From Elusimicrobiota bacterium (lineage in GTDB: Bacteria > Elusimicrobiota > Elusimicrobia > Elusimicrobiales > Elusimicrobiaceae): 5,627 nt of DNA. The stretch covers positions 1 through 5,627 of the forward strand of contig JAIRMX010000156.1 of the NCBI GenBank assembly GCA_031258375.1. Direction: 5' to 3'. Each line of letters begins with the position of its first letter. Position 1 is the first letter of the stretch. Shown here in pieces: positions 1-5,627 of this stretch. Position numbers and translations under genes: made by a program. Below the pieces are notes generated by a model. It had not been told where the DNA came from, ran no database searches, and worked only from the letters and a program-made list of their open reading frames with translations.

Positions 1-580
1 TTGTGACAAAAACAGTTTTACCGCGCTTTGCCAAATCTTTTATCAAATTCCAAAAATCAATTCTAGTCTGTGGCGAAGTTCCTGCGGTAGGTTCGTCCAA
101 AAAAATCAATTCGGGATTATGAAGCAAAGTAGCGCTTAGAGCTGCCATTTGCTTTATTCCTCCCGGTAAATTTTTAACTATCGTATTTGAGGGCAAATCA
201 AGTTTTATAAATTCGAATAATTCTTTTGCGCGGCTTCGTATTTTTTCCCTTGGCATATTATAAAGGCTGCCGGCAAAATCCATATTTTCTTTTATGCTTA
301 AATCGGGGTATAAAGTGAATTTTTGCGACATATATCCTATAAGAGGCTTTAATATCGAAGTCGAAGAAGAAATATCTTTACCGTTTACCTTGACTTTTCC
401 GGAAGTGGGATTTAAAAGTCCGCAAACGGTTCTTATCGTGGTCGTTTTGCCGGCTCCGTTAGCTCCGAGAAAACCGAACACTTCCCCTTTTTTAACGTCG
501 AAAGATATGCCGTCGACGGCTTTAAATTTGCCGAACGCCACGACAAGATCTTTAATTTCTATAATATCATCTTTTTCCAT
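1..580 (-). CDS. ABC transporter ATP-binding protein, second ATPase of a YbhF-like exporter (3' part cut by window edge)
   Basis: The 193 visible residues form most of an ABC nucleotide-binding domain that powers an exporter from the cytoplasmic face of the inner membrane. Visible motifs are Walker A GANGAGKTT (39-47), the Q-loop glutamine in YMSQKF (Q86), a signature that reads LPGGI (138-142) instead of LSGGQ, and Walker B LIFLDEP (158-164) with catalytic Glu163. The D-loop reads AGTSP where GVDP is usual, so its aspartate is missing. The text resembles the C-terminal half of E. coli YbhF, including YMxQKFxLY and a degenerate signature followed by KQ. The ATG at 580 lies inside the end of the upstream ATPase gene (14-base overlap). 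No good Shine-Dalgarno is seen, so translation is probably coupled. The H-loop and C-terminus lie beyond position 1, where permease genes are expected. Family assignment is firm; substrate is unknown. Confidence 0.93.
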   Translation of the reverse strand, partial: MEKDDIIEIKDLVVAFGKFKAVDGISFDVKKGEVFGFLGANGAGKTTTIRTVCGLLNPTSGKVKVNGKDISSSTSILKPLIGYMSQKFTLYPDLSIKENMDFAGSLYNMPREKIRSRAKELFEFIKLDLPSNTIVKNLPGGIKQMAALSATLLHNPELIFLDEPTAGTSPQTRIDFWNLIKDLAKRGKTVFVT

Positions 581-1292
581 TTTTTAAAAATATATCCGCA
601 AAATTATTTATTTTAAATTCTCTCATTAAATTATGCGGCGCGCCCGTTGCCAAAATGCAGCCGTTTCCAAGCACGTGGACTTTTGCGCAGCGCCGGGCTT
701 CGTCCATATAAGAAGTGTTTATTATCACGGTCGTATCCCGGCCTGCAAAACGGTAAACCAAATCCCACAATTGTTGGCGGCTTATCGGGTCAACGCCTAC
801 GGTGGCTTCGTCGAGCAGAAGAAGTTTGGGCCTGTTTAAAAGCACGCACATAAGCCCCAATTTTTTATACATGCCGCCGGAAAGTTTGCCCGCCGGTCTG
901 GAAGCAAAAGAAAGCATATTTGTAGCGTTTAAAAGTTCTGCGCTGCGTATTTCAAAATCGTTTTTGCCAAGATTATATAAATCTCTGAAGAATTCAAGAT
1001 GCTCGGCGCAGCTTAAATCGGGATACAGACTCGGTTCCTGAGGGAAATAAGCGATATAATTTTTCGTTTCTTTTGTCGAAAGGATTTTACCCGCCGTCTT
1101 GTATTCGACGGAACCCGCGTCGGGATGCAGCAAACCGGCTATAATGCGCATAAGGGTCGTTTTCCCAGATCCGTCGGGGCCTATTATGCCGTGCACCTGT
1201 CCCGCTTCAAATAGAGTGGAAATATTATTGAGCGCATAGGACGCGCCCATTTTTTTGGCGAGGCCGGAAATTTTTGCTTCTATCGCAGACAT
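567..1292 (-). CDS. ABC transporter ATP-binding protein, first ATPase of a YbhF-like exporter
   Basis: This complete 241-residue protein is one ABC nucleotide-binding domain with no fused membrane part. It shows Walker A GPDGSGKTT (38-46), Q-loop Gln85 in YFPQEPSLY, a good signature LSGGM (137-141) and Walker B LLLLDEA (157-163) with Glu162. The D-loop GVDPISR is intact. At the H-loop the text is NTSYMDEA (192-199), so Ser194 stands where the switch histidine is expected. As I recall it, the N-terminal half of E. coli YbhF also has a serine there and shares GPDGxGKTTLMR and KLSGGM, so the protein matches that half. It starts 9 bases after the adaptor gene, with a weak AGGCGG ribosome site overlapping that gene's stop, and overlaps the next ATPase gene by 14 bases. 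The two ATPases probably form a heterodimer. The transported compound cannot be read from the sequence. Confidence 0.94.
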   Translation of the reverse strand: MSAIEAKISGLAKKMGASYALNNISTLFEAGQVHGIIGPDGSGKTTLMRIIAGLLHPDAGSVEYKTAGKILSTKETKNYIAYFPQEPSLYPDLSCAEHLEFFRDLYNLGKNDFEIRSAELLNATNMLSFASRPAGKLSGGMYKKLGLMCVLLNRPKLLLLDEATVGVDPISRQQLWDLVYRFAGRDTTVIINTSYMDEARRCAKVHVLGNGCILATGAPHNLMREFKINNFADIFLKNGKR

Positions 1293-1301
1293 AAGCGCCG
1301 C

Positions 1302-2033
1302 CTATTTCCCAAAATCAAATTTTATCGTTAAAGTCATTGCGGGCTTAAGCGTTAGAACTTCGTCATTTTCAAAACGTGTTTTTATGCCAAATACGAGCCG
1401 CTGCCGTTCTTTTCTTGTCTGCGCGTTTTTAGGCGTGAATTCGGCTTCGTCGTTGATCATTAATATTTTGCCTTCAAAATTTTTTTCGGCTTCCGGCAAG
1501 TATCCGATTACTTTTTGTCCGGGGGAAAGTTTTGAAAGCAACTCATATTCCACATATACGATTGCGTCGATATTCTTTAAGTCGGCTACCGTGGCGATTT
1601 TGCGGCCTGCGGCTGCAAATTCGCCCGCCTCGTAATACTTATAGAGAATTTTGCCGTCTATAGGACTTGCTACTACGCACCAACTTTTTGCAAGCGCCGC
1701 CTGTTCGTGTCGGTTTTTCTTTAAATCATAATTTTCCTTTGAACCGGCATTAGTTTTTAAAAGATTTTCGGCTCTTTTATATTCCTTAAAAGCAATATCT
1801 TCCTGAAGAGAAACCTGTTTGCATTCCAGCTCCGCGATAATCTGTCCGGCTTTAACATCGTCGCCTTCATCTGCGTGCAACTTAGAAATCACGTCGCTCA
1901 AACGAGACGGAATATCCACCTCTACGGCCTCTATAACGCCGCTGTATTCAAAATGTTCGTTTCTAAAGAAAATCAGACTTACGGCAACTAGAGCAAGCAA
2001 AACTACTAGCGCCGCTGCAACTATTTTTTTCAT
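1302..2033 (-). CDS. HlyD/YbhG-family periplasmic adaptor (membrane fusion protein)
   Basis: This 243-residue protein should anchor in the inner membrane and bridge the ABC exporter to the outer-membrane channel. It begins with a hydrophobic segment (about 4-23) that is an uncleaved anchor or signal. A first half-lipoyl region (about 33-70, with GDDVKAGQIIAEL) is followed by a short charged helical hairpin (about 72-116). The second half-lipoyl region (about 122-151) contains ASPIDGKI and GEFAAAGRKIATV. A beta-barrel-like C-terminal part contains FTPKNAQTRKERQRLVFGIK (199-218), a stretch I associate with YbhG-type adaptors. YbhG-like proteins are usually over 300 residues, so this one is compact, mainly through its hairpin. 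The start is supported by an AGGGAG site 5 bases upstream and by the ATGA overlap with the channel gene. A hemolysin-type secretion adaptor is less likely because the hairpin is too short. Confidence 0.92.
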   Translation of the reverse strand: MKKIVAAALVVLLALVAVSLIFFRNEHFEYSGVIEAVEVDIPSRLSDVISKLHADEGDDVKAGQIIAELECKQVSLQEDIAFKEYKRAENLLKTNAGSKENYDLKKNRHEQAALAKSWCVVASPIDGKILYKYYEAGEFAAAGRKIATVADLKNIDAIVYVEYELLSKLSPGQKVIGYLPEAEKNFEGKILMINDEAEFTPKNAQTRKERQRLVFGIKTRFENDEVLTLKPAMTLTIKFDFGK

Positions 2034-3379
2034 AAATTCTCCCTGCCGAGATTATCAATTAACGCCAGCCGGTTAAGCTGCCGGACATAAATATCCGCCA
2101 AGGCGATATTGCTTTCAAGCAGATTTAAGTTCGCATTGTCGACTTCCAAAAAAGTAACCGCGCCCGCATTGTATGCCTCGTAAGTTAAAGCGGCGGTTTC
2201 TTTAGTATTTTCTATCATGTCTTTAATCATTGTTTCTTCTAAAGACAATGCGCGCAAAACGCTTTTTGAAGAATAAAATAATCGTTTGAGATTTTCCGCC
2301 GTATCTATTTTTTGAAATCCGGCCGCTTCGGCTTGCAGCCGTATTGCTTTGGCCTGATTTTTATTTTTTGAGCCTTCAAACAAAGGAATTTTGAAAGCTA
2401 CGCCGGCGCGGCCGAGGAACACGTGTTCTCTTATCAAAGTATTCGGATATTCCCAATACGCGCCGCCGCTTAAAGCTGCCGACGGGTATAAATTGGCTTG
2501 ATAACTGCCGGCAAGGAATTGGTAGTAATGCATTATATTATCCAAAGAGGCTAGGCTTGGAGAGTTTTCGTCAAAAAGAAAATCTTTAAAGCGTTTAAAT
2601 TTTTTAACGCTGTCCTCAAGCGCGTCGGTTTTAATAATAGACGTCGTTTCCTTATCATTTCTAGAAATTTCTATACGCCAATCCGTCGGATATCCGGCGT
2701 CTATGCCGTAATCAATGCCGGTATATGCGAACAATTCTCTTAAATGTATCGACAAGGTCGTGCGCGCATTGCTGATGTTAATCTGCGCGCGAAGTTTCTG
2801 CTTTACGGCCATATTCACGTCAAGGCGGTTTTTTGTTCCGGTTTTAAAAGCCGCAAGCGCGTCATCCAGCTGTTTTTGCGCGACTTTAAGCTGCCCGTCA
2901 ATAAAAAATATTCTCTCCAAATCCTGCTGCACGGCAAAATAGCTCAGACGCGCTTGCAGAATTATATTTTTTTTAGCGAAATTTAGTTCTTGTTCTTTTG
3001 CCTGATATATTTCGTATTCGCTTTTTAAAACGTCGTTTCTTGCGCCGGAATCAAATAATACGTATTTCAGTTCGGGACCGGCGGAATAAGACCAATTGTC
3101 GCCCAATTCCGTTTTTATCCGTCCCAGCTCAAGTTCGGGAATTTTTGAAACCCAGCCGCCTTTACCCGTTATGCTTAACGACGGATACAACGAAGCCCGC
3201 GCGCTTTTATATTGCGCAAGCGCGGCCGAGGCTTCTTTTTCTTTTTGTTTAATTTGCGCCGAGTTGGAAACGGCGTCTTTTTGGCATTGCTCTAAAGAAA
3301 TTTCAGCTACGCGCAGCGCGTTTGCAAGCGGAGCGTAAAGGGGGAATGAAATTAATAGGAAAAATATATATTTATTCAT
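2030..3379 (-). CDS. TolC-family outer membrane efflux protein
   Basis: This 449-residue protein should trimerise into the outer-membrane channel of the exporter. Residues 1-21 are a signal peptide (lysine at 3, hydrophobic run from about 4, cleavage likely after ANA at 19-21). The body shows the two-fold internal repeat of OEP proteins: YPSLSITG (65-72) against YPSAALSG (298-305), LFDSGARNDVL (108-118) against LFEGSKNKNQ (333-342), and AFKTGTKNRLDVNMA (177-191) against AYNAGAVTFLEVDNA (402-416). Long alanine- and glutamine-rich helices lie between these points. I chose the ATG at 3379 because it puts the signal peptide at the very N-terminus and because the best promoter places the transcript start near 3396. 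An in-frame ATG at 3400 would add seven residues but has no ribosome site. It is the first gene of the operon and overlaps the adaptor start by four bases. Confidence 0.92.
   Translation of the reverse strand: MNKYIFFLLISFPLYAPLANALRVAEISLEQCQKDAVSNSAQIKQKEKEASAALAQYKSARASLYPSLSITGKGGWVSKIPELELGRIKTELGDNWSYSAGPELKYVLFDSGARNDVLKSEYEIYQAKEQELNFAKKNIILQARLSYFAVQQDLERIFFIDGQLKVAQKQLDDALAAFKTGTKNRLDVNMAVKQKLRAQINISNARTTLSIHLRELFAYTGIDYGIDAGYPTDWRIEISRNDKETTSIIKTDALEDSVKKFKRFKDFLFDENSPSLASLDNIMHYYQFLAGSYQANLYPSAALSGGAYWEYPNTLIREHVFLGRAGVAFKIPLFEGSKNKNQAKAIRLQAEAAGFQKIDTAENLKRLFYSSKSVLRALSLEETMIKDMIENTKETAALTYEAYNAGAVTFLEVDNANLNLLESNIALADIYVRQLNRLALIDNLGRENL
2039..2044 (-). promoter_or_regulatory. 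Ribosome binding site of the adaptor gene
   Basis: On the minus strand AGGGAG stands 5 bases before the ATG at 2033. It lies inside the last codons of the channel gene, whose stop shares bases with that ATG. Ribosomes ending the channel gene could therefore restart directly on the adaptor. Confidence 0.7.
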
Positions 3380-3402
3380 TGGATTACTTTTTCTTTCCAT
3401 AT

Positions 3403-3431
3403 ATTGTAGAATAAAAAGGGTAAGTGTGCAA
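3403..3431 (-). promoter_or_regulatory. Candidate sigma-70 type promoter of the efflux operon
   Basis: On the minus strand the -35-like box TTGCAC (3426-3431) and the -10 box TACAAT (3403-3408, five of six consensus bases) are separated by exactly 17 bases. Transcription would begin near 3396, just inside the first possible ATG at 3400. This favours translation from the ATG at 3379. The -35 match is only partial (TTG conserved), so the call rests mainly on spacing, the -10 box and position. Confidence 0.45.
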
Positions 3432-3443
3432 ATTTAATTGCGC
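3426..3443. promoter_or_regulatory. Imperfect dyad in the divergent region, possible operator
   Basis: GTGCAA and TTGCGC are separated by six A/T bases; five of the six outer positions are inverted complements. The left arm coincides with the -35 box of the candidate efflux promoter. The right arm ends nine bases before the ribosome site of the symporter gene. A protein bound here could affect both directions. No regulator gene is seen in the window, and a chance match is possible in so short a dyad. Confidence 0.3.
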
Positions 3444-3452
3444 TAAAATAAC

Positions 3453-3458
3453 GGGAGG
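3453..3458 (+). promoter_or_regulatory. Strong ribosome binding site that sets the symporter start
   Basis: GGGAGG lies 7 bases before the ATG at 3466. A GTG at 3424 is in the same frame, but it has no ribosome site and would add 14 residues unlike a symporter N-terminus. The ATG at 3466 is therefore preferred. Confidence 0.85.
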
Positions 3459-3465
3459 AATTAAT

Positions 3466-4641
3466 ATGGGCGGTATAAAAATTAAATTCAGACTTTTAAT
3501 TTTGATAGTGGCGGCAATTGCCTCTGGCATAGTATGCGGATTGTTTTTCCCTCATTGGATTACGCGGATTTTTATAACTTTCAATTCTTTATTTGGGAAT
3601 TTTTTAAGTTTCTTTATCCCGCTGTTGATTTTGGGGCTTATTGCGCCCGGCATATCCGAACTTGGAAATTCCGCGGGCAAACTTCTTCTAATTACCACTA
3701 TTTTGGCTTATGCCTTTACTTTGTTCTCCGGTTTTTTTACTTACGGAAGCGCAACTTTGCTTTACCCGTTTATTTTAGAGCATTCTAAACATTTGGCTTC
3801 TTTTACTCAAGTCTCGCAATTGCAGCCTTATTTTACCATAGATATTCCGCCGCTTATGCAAGTGATGAGCTCGCTGGTGCTGGCTTTCGTGCTGGGCATA
3901 GGGGCTGCAATTACAAAAGGCGACTCTCTAAAATCTTTGCTTTGCGATTTGCGCTCCGTAATAAATCTGATTATAATAAAAATTATCATACCGCTGCTTC
4001 CCATTTATATTTTCGGCACGTTTTTGGATATGACGCAGGCCGGACAAGCCGGCGAAGTTATAGGAGTATTTTCTAAAATTATCGTATTAATATTTTTGAT
4101 AACTTTAATAATTTTGCTTCTGCAATTTACTTTGGCGGGAGTTATCAGCGGCAGAAATCCTTTTAAAATGCTTAAGACAATGCTTTCGGCTTATTTTACG
4201 GCTTTGGGAACGCAGTCTTCCGCCGCAACTATACCGGTTACTTTCGCGCAGGTGGAGAAAATGGGAGTGCGCGGCGAAATTGCCAGTTTTACTGTGCCGC
4301 TTTGCGCTACCATACACCTTTCCGGCAGCACGATAAAAATTACCGCGTGCGCTATTGCGATTATGACGATATCTGCGATGCCTTTTACGTTCGCGCAAAT
4401 GAGCGGTTTTATTTTTATGCTCGGTATCATGATGATTGCCGCGCCCGGCGTTCCGGGCGGGGCGATAATGGCGGCTGTCGGGATTTTGAAAAGCATACTC
4501 GGATTTAATGAAACCGCTATTGCCCTTATGATTGCGCTTTATATAGCTATGGACAGTTTTGGCACCGCCTGCAACGTAACCGGCGACGGCGCTATCGCCG
4601 CAATTATAGATAAAATTTATAAGACAGAATCAAAAAAATAA
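3466..4641 (+). CDS. DAACS (SDF) family cation-coupled dicarboxylate/amino-acid symporter, substrate-site variant
   Basis: This 391-residue, very hydrophobic inner-membrane protein has the length and layout of the glutamate transporter family. Hairpin 1 reads TQSSAATIP (249-257), TM7 reads ATIHLSGST (281-289) where GltPh has the NMDGT motif, hairpin 2 reads APGVPGGA (326-333), and TM8 reads DSFGTACNVTGD (363-374). Aligned by hand to GltPh, TM8 keeps the counterparts of Asp394, Thr398, Asn401 and Asp405, but Arg397 is Gly366 and the hairpin-1 arginine (Arg276) is Gln250. The NMDGT motif is HLSGS, losing the Asn and Asp used in sodium binding. Uptake of an acidic amino acid is therefore doubtful; a neutral amino acid such as serine or threonine, or another solute, is plausible. 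It is transcribed away from the efflux operon and probably stands alone. Family is certain, substrate and coupling ion are not. Confidence 0.93.
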   Translation: MGGIKIKFRLLILIVAAIASGIVCGLFFPHWITRIFITFNSLFGNFLSFFIPLLILGLIAPGISELGNSAGKLLLITTILAYAFTLFSGFFTYGSATLLYPFILEHSKHLASFTQVSQLQPYFTIDIPPLMQVMSSLVLAFVLGIGAAITKGDSLKSLLCDLRSVINLIIIKIIIPLLPIYIFGTFLDMTQAGQAGEVIGVFSKIIVLIFLITLIILLLQFTLAGVISGRNPFKMLKTMLSAYFTALGTQSSAATIPVTFAQVEKMGVRGEIASFTVPLCATIHLSGSTIKITACAIAIMTISAMPFTFAQMSGFIFMLGIMMIAAPGVPGGAIMAAVGILKSILGFNETAIALMIALYIAMDSFGTACNVTGDGAIAAIIDKIYKTESKK

Positions 4642-4658
4642 CGCGGGGCCGGTTTTTC

Positions 4659-4687
4659 TAAACAATCATTTCGTAATTTAATAAAAT
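4659..4687 (+). promoter_or_regulatory. Possible promoter upstream of tmk
   Basis: TAAACA (4659-4664, four of six -35 consensus bases) and TAAAAT (4682-4687, five of six -10 bases) are 17 bases apart in the AT-rich spacer after the symporter gene. Transcription would start near 4694 and give a leader of roughly 47 bases. In such AT-rich DNA similar pairs occur by chance, so this is weak. The rest of the 98-base spacer shows no convincing terminator. Confidence 0.25.
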
Positions 4688-4740
4688 ATTTATATAGCCG
4701 TAATAACTTAACGTTTATATTTTTGGCAAATCGATTATTT

Positions 4741-5358
4741 ATGAAAGGGAAATTTATCGTTTTTGAAGGACCTGACCGTTCCGGCAAATCCACGCAGGCA
4801 AATTTGCTGAGCAAATACCTTACGAATAAAGGTTTTTGCGTGCTTCTCACGCGGGAGCCGGGCGGCGACGGCGTTGCCGAAGACATACGTAAAATCGTAC
4901 TACGCCCCGAGCATAAAGTTTCGCCTATGGCCGAATTATTTTTGTATGAAGCCGCGCGCGCGCAGCATACTCAGCATATAATTATACCCGCGCTGGAAGA
5001 CGGCAAAATAGTAATTTGCGAACGTTATACAATGTCTTCCTGCGCTTATCAAGGCTACGGCAGAGGTATCGATATGGAAGTTATAAATACGCTAAATAAC
5101 GCCGCCACGCTGAACTTGAAACCCGATTTGACTTTAGTTTTTTTAATGTCGGACAAATATTTTACGCAGCGCGGCGAATATTTATTTTCCGACAGGCTTG
5201 AAAGAGAAGACGAAGTTTTCCGTTTAAAAATGCGCAAAGGATATCGGGAGCTTGCGGCCAAAACCAAAAACGCCGTGATTATAGACGCCGACAGAGCTGT
5301 TGCGCAAATACATAAAACCGTTTTGCGCGAACTTGCCGGCTACGGCGTTTTAGATTAG
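4741..5358 (+). CDS. tmk: Thymidylate kinase (dTMP kinase)
   Basis: The 205-residue cytoplasmic enzyme phosphorylates dTMP to dTDP with ATP, an essential step in dTTP supply; the length is normal. The P-loop is EGPDRSGKST (9-18), followed by REPGG (38-42). The dTMP-binding stretch ERYTMSSCAYQGYGRG (94-109) has Glu where DRY is usual, and the LID region carries FSDRLERED (149-157). Arg13 in the P-loop is the feature of so-called type I enzymes (human, yeast), whereas E. coli has glycine there and uses a LID arginine. Here arginines occur in both places. The start at 4741 puts MKGKFIVFEG at the N-terminus, as in the family; a TTG at 4723 in frame is less likely. The ribosome site is weak. The holB gene follows 51 bases later, a frequent pairing in bacteria. 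Confidence 0.95.
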   Translation: MKGKFIVFEGPDRSGKSTQANLLSKYLTNKGFCVLLTREPGGDGVAEDIRKIVLRPEHKVSPMAELFLYEAARAQHTQHIIIPALEDGKIVICERYTMSSCAYQGYGRGIDMEVINTLNNAATLNLKPDLTLVFLMSDKYFTQRGEYLFSDRLEREDEVFRLKMRKGYRELAAKTKNAVIIDADRAVAQIHKTVLRELAGYGVLD

Positions 5359-5409
5359 GGCTGTTATTGCAAATTAACGCAAATACCGTCCGAATCGATA
5401 CTAAATAAT

Positions 5410-5627
5410 ATGAGTTTCAAAAATATACTCGGTCAAGATAAACCTATAAACGTTCTAAAGAGTTTTATATCCTCGGGGCGCATTGCGCGCGCTATGATTT
5501 TTGCCGGTCCCGAGGGAACTGGCAAAGCGTCCGCGGCTTTGGAATTTGCCAAGACCTTAAATTGTCTTGACGAGAAGGCGCGCAAAGCAAACGATAATTG
5601 CGGCATATGCCAAAATTGCAGGCATAT
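5410..5627 (+). CDS. holB: DNA polymerase III subunit delta' (N-terminal part, cut by window edge)
   Basis: The 72 visible residues match the N-terminus of a clamp-loader AAA+ subunit, which with DnaX and delta opens the sliding clamp at replication forks. The text begins with MSFKNILGQDKPINVLKSFI, typical for delta' and DnaX. A P-loop-like GPEGTGKAS (33-41) keeps the lysine but has Ala40 where Ser/Thr is normal. Four cysteines (52, 64, 67, 70; spacing 11, 2, 2) form the zinc site shared by delta' and DnaX. The position directly after tmk favours delta' (holB) over dnaX, as does the altered P-loop. The ATG at 5410 has no clear Shine-Dalgarno; a short A/T run precedes it. The rest of the gene lies past the window end. 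Confidence 0.88.
   Translation, partial: MSFKNILGQDKPINVLKSFISSGRIARAMIFAGPEGTGKASAALEFAKTLNCLDEKARKANDNCGICQNCRH

Noticed and set aside
633..839. Plus-strand reading frames opposite the efflux operon (for example 633-839, 1255-1635, 2715-2942)
   Set aside because: They are antisense to genes with clear family motifs, have no ribosome sites and give no recognisable protein.
3398..3400. Upstream ATG as start of the outer-membrane efflux gene
   Set aside because: It has no ribosome site, lies at or before the likely transcript start, and pushes the signal peptide seven residues inward. It cannot be fully excluded.
3379..3412. Plus-strand promoter for the symporter using TTGGAT and TAGAAT
   Set aside because: The two boxes are 22 bases apart, too far for a standard promoter, and no better -35 box fits the -10 box.
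3424..3465. GTG start giving the symporter 14 extra residues
   Set aside because: A strong GGGAGG site at the right distance serves the ATG at 3466, and the added residues do not resemble the family.
4105..4496. Minus-strand reading frames opposite the symporter gene
   Set aside because: Their composition mirrors the hydrophobic codons of the real gene and no domain or start signal supports them.
4641..4660. GC-rich run followed by five T bases, looking like a terminator after the symporter gene
   Set aside because: No stem of more than three base pairs with a workable loop can be drawn from this run.

Overview
This window looks like chromosomal DNA of a diderm (Gram-negative type) bacterium. 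The evidence is a TolC-family outer-membrane channel with a signal peptide, a periplasmic adaptor and two ABC ATPases in one tight operon. Base composition is moderately AT-rich by eye (not counted). The proteins do not look proteobacterial, and the adaptor-type ABC exporter beside a tmk-holB pair would fit many anaerobic diderm lineages. Elusimicrobiota-like bacteria are one guess, held weakly.

The left part (1-3379, minus strand) is a drug/solute efflux operon, read right to left: an outer-membrane efflux protein, a HlyD/YbhG-type membrane fusion protein, a first ABC ATPase and a second ABC ATPase cut by the window edge. The junctions are a 4-base ATGA overlap, a 9-base gap and a 14-base overlap, so the genes are almost certainly co-transcribed and translationally coupled. 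The two ATPases match the two halves of the E. coli YbhF tandem ATPase, here split into separate genes. The ABC-2 type permeases (YbhS/YbhR-like) would be expected just beyond position 1. Together the proteins would form a tripartite pump: ATPases at the inner face of the cytoplasmic membrane, permeases in it, the adaptor in the periplasm and the channel in the outer membrane.

Positions 3380-3465 are a short divergent control region. It holds a plausible minus-strand promoter, an imperfect dyad over its -35 box, and a strong ribosome binding site for the plus-strand gene.

The right part (3466-5627, plus strand) encodes a sodium/proton-coupled symporter of the DAACS (glutamate transporter, SDF) family with altered substrate-site residues. 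A 98-base AT-rich spacer with a possible promoter follows. Then come thymidylate kinase (tmk) and the start of a DNA polymerase III delta-prime subunit gene (holB), a common bacterial gene pair for DNA precursor supply and clamp loading.

I see no RNA gene, mobile element, CRISPR array or integration site. No obviously new system is present. The points most worth checking are the asymmetric ATP sites of the split ATPase pair, the short adaptor hairpin, and the loss of both candidate substrate-binding arginines in the symporter.
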